The notes under the pieces are model-generated. The model did no database searches, was not told where the DNA came from, and saw only the letters and a list, made by a program, of their open reading frames with translations. This document shows, piece by piece, positions 62,349 through 64,000 of a stretch of 64,000 nucleotides of DNA. The position numbers and the translations under genes are program-made. Origin of the DNA: Pygmaiobacter massiliensis (GTDB taxonomy: Bacteria > Bacillota > Clostridia > Oscillospirales > Ruminococcaceae); NCBI GenBank assembly GCA_022778585.1, contig JALFTI010000017.1, forward strand, positions 1-64,000, written 5' to 3'. Every line of letters starts with the position of its first letter. The first letter of the stretch is position 1.

Positions 62349-63269
62349 ATGCAATTCAAGGTCAGTCTCAGCAAGCTGGTAAAGGAACTGCATATGGAGG
62401 TTCGGTATTCTCCCTGCCCGGTGGAGGATGTTATGGTAACCAATGCGGATGTAAACCGTCCGGGTTTGCTTTTGGCCGGGTATAAAGAGTATTTTGACCC
62501 CACCCGCATTCAGGTACTGGGCAAAACCGAAACCTCCTACCTGGAAGCAATGGCGCAGCCCGACCACCAGGCGCGGCTGGAAGAGCTGTTTTCCACCCAT
62601 CCGGTGGCGGTGGTGCTTGCCCGGGGGCTTGTGCCTTCCGAAGCCATGCTGGAGCTGGCGCGCCGGTACGAAGTGCCGTTTTTGACCTCGGCAGAAAATA
62701 CCTCTGCTTTGACCAGTGCAGTGACCTCTATTTTGGGGGTGGACTTGGCCCCGCGCATTACCCGGCACGGTGTATTGGTAGAGGTGTACGGCGAGGGCAT
62801 TTTGATTTTGGGCGAAAGCGGCGTGGGCAAAAGTGAAACTGCCATTGAACTGGTGAAGCGCGGCCACCGCTTTATTGCAGATGACGCCGTGGAACTGCGG
62901 CGGGTGTCAAACCGCACCATCGTGGGCAGTGCGCCGGAAAATATTCGCCATTTCATCGAACTGCGGGGCGTAGGCATTATCAATGTGGCCCGGGTGTTTG
63001 GCATTGGTGCAGTTAAACCGTCCGAACGGGTGGATATGATTGTGGAGCTGGAACCCTGGGATAAAGCAAAAAATTACAGCCGCATTGGCCTGGAATCAGA
63101 GACCATGGAACTTTTGAGCGTGCCGATTCCTTATTCGGTCATTCCGGTGCGTCCCGGGCGTAATCTGGCGGTTATTTTGGAAATTGCCGCTATGAACAAC
63201 CGTCAGAAAAAGATGGGCTACAATGCGGCCGAAGAGCTGTTGGAGAAGCTTGGTATGACAAACGATTAA
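62349..63269 (+). CDS. hprK: HPr kinase/phosphorylase
   Basis: A 306-residue bifunctional enzyme that phosphorylates HPr on Ser46 and thereby controls carbon catabolite repression in Firmicutes. The N-terminal domain (1-130) is followed by the kinase core: Walker A G-E-S-G-V-G-K-S-E (about 154-162), the IADDAVELR segment, and the HprK signature E-L-R-G-V-G-I-I-N-V. The start is ATG at 62349 with AGAGGTG upstream. murB follows after 10 bases, a common arrangement in Clostridia. Confidence 0.96.
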   Translation: MQFKVSLSKLVKELHMEVRYSPCPVEDVMVTNADVNRPGLLLAGYKEYFDPTRIQVLGKTETSYLEAMAQPDHQARLEELFSTHPVAVVLARGLVPSEAMLELARRYEVPFLTSAENTSALTSAVTSILGVDLAPRITRHGVLVEVYGEGILILGESGVGKSETAIELVKRGHRFIADDAVELRRVSNRTIVGSAPENIRHFIELRGVGIINVARVFGIGAVKPSERVDMIVELEPWDKAKNYSRIGLESETMELLSVPIPYSVIPVRPGRNLAVILEIAAMNNRQKKMGYNAAEELLEKLGMTND

Positions 63270-63279
63270 GGAGGCTGCC

Positions 63280-64000
63280 ATGACAACATATAAAAAGTTG
63301 GCTCAGGCGCTTTCCTTAGCCGGGATAGATGTGCGGGAAAACTGGCCCCTGGCGCCTTACACCACCTTTAAGATAGGCGGCCCGGCTGCGCTTTTCGGCG
63401 CGGTAAGCAGCCTTGCCCAAATTGAAACAGCGCTGAAGCTTGCACAGCAGGCGTCGGTTCGGGTGTATCTGCTTGGCAAGGGGTCTAACACCTTGTTTTC
63501 AGACGCCGGTTTTGACGGCTTGGTGCTGCATATGGCAAGCGGCGCTGTGCGCAGCCTGCCCGAAAAACCGCACATGCTGGAGGCAGATGCAGGCACAGGT
63601 CTTTCGGCTTTGTGCCTTGCCGCACAAAAGCTTTCCCTTTCCGGTCTGGAATTTGCCTATGGCATTCCCGGTTCGGTGGGCGGTGCCGTATATATGAACG
63701 CCGGGGCTTACGGCGGCGAAATGGCGGATGTGGTGGCCGAGGTAGACTGCCTGGAACCAGACGGCACGGTGTGCACCCTTACGCGCGACCAGCTTGGTTT
63801 TGGGTACCGCACATCCCGTTTTGAAAAGCAGGGCGGAGTTATTCTGCGGGCCCGGTTTTCGCTGCATAATGCTTTGCAGCAGGAAATTCGCGCAAAAATG
63901 GAGGAGCTTTTGGCCCGCCGCAAAGAAAAACAGCCTTTGGACAAACCCAGCGCCGGCAGTACCTTTAAACGGCCGGCCGGTGCCTACGCCGCCGCGTTGA
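63280..64000 (+). CDS. murB: UDP-N-acetylmuramate dehydrogenase, truncated by window end
   Basis: The first 240 residues of a MurB, cut off at base 64000 with no stop. It reduces UDP-GlcNAc enolpyruvate to UDP-MurNAc in wall synthesis. FAD-binding parts are Y-T-T-F-K-I-G-G-P-A, L-G-K-G-S-N-T-L and G-I-P-G-S-V-G-G-A-V-Y-M-N-A-G-A-Y-G-G-E. The G-Y-R-T-S-R-F and A-G-S-T-F-K-R-P segments hold catalytic residues. The start has AAGGAGG upstream and follows hprK by 10 bases, so the two are co-transcribed. Confidence 0.94.
   Translation, partial: MTTYKKLAQALSLAGIDVRENWPLAPYTTFKIGGPAALFGAVSSLAQIETALKLAQQASVRVYLLGKGSNTLFSDAGFDGLVLHMASGAVRSLPEKPHMLEADAGTGLSALCLAAQKLSLSGLEFAYGIPGSVGGAVYMNAGAYGGEMADVVAEVDCLEPDGTVCTLTRDQLGFGYRTSRFEKQGGVILRARFSLHNALQQEIRAKMEELLARRKEKQPLDKPSAGSTFKRPAGAYAAAL

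Overview
The window is a chromosomal segment of a spore-forming, Gram-positive anaerobe of the Clostridia. An Oscillospiraceae/Ruminococcaceae relative fits best. The reasons are moderate-to-high GC (roughly mid-50s percent by eye), PolC-type replicase, HprK, the dxr/ispG isoprenoid pathway, a tricistronic GerA-type germinant receptor and an FNT channel. No rRNA, CRISPR array or intact insertion sequence is visible.

Layout. 1-2300: right end of a mobile element, with the tail of a large serine recombinase and a strikingly AT-rich gene for a PD-(D/E)XK nuclease-like protein, followed by a field of short repeats. 2399-13240: housekeeping and sugar genes: RlmD-type rRNA methylase, an AraC regulator with a MglB-like lipoprotein opposite galK, the rpsF-ssb-rpsR operon, galU, a RING/zinc-ribbon membrane protein, prfB and ppk2. 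13384-13687: three tRNAs (Gln, His, Arg). 13886-26044: two small membrane proteins, then a nucleoside salvage and uptake region: deoD, cdd, a BMP-type binding lipoprotein, the glycyl radical enzyme YjjI with its activase YjjW, a two-permease nucleoside ABC transporter, and pyrimidine-nucleoside phosphorylase. 26652-34499: a HAD-phosphatase/SGNH-hydrolase fusion, a GpsA-like dehydrogenase, a YjjG-like nucleotidase, an alpha/beta hydrolase, an orphan OadB-type sodium pump with a 39-residue OadG-like partner, and an ABC-F protein. 34927-41867: parC/parE, a GT2 glycosyltransferase and UDP-galactopyranose mutase. 42331-53322: pyrH-frr-uppS-cdsA-dxr-rseP-ispG-polC. 53753-64000: tRNA-Ser, an aminotransferase, a TIM-barrel isomerase, nrdR, a DUF421/DUF4363 pair, a gerA-type germination operon, hprK and the start of murB.

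How the genes work together. The deoD-to-pdp block forms a nucleoside scavenging module: uptake by the BMP/ABC system, deamination by Cdd, phosphorolysis by DeoD and Pdp. A YjjI/YjjW pair sits inside it. E. coli keeps yjjI-yjjW beside deoCABD, so the same association in a distant lineage argues that this uncharacterised glycyl radical enzyme acts in deoxynucleoside or pentose catabolism. galK, galU and glf together could feed galactose into UDP-sugars and galactofuranose. Forespore-type promoter matches upstream of the germination operon, and more weakly upstream of ppk2, tie these loci to sporulation.

Promoters, terminators and start sites were assigned by eye from consensus spacing, hairpins and Shine-Dalgarno matches. 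Family assignments rest on recognisable motifs, not on database searches.
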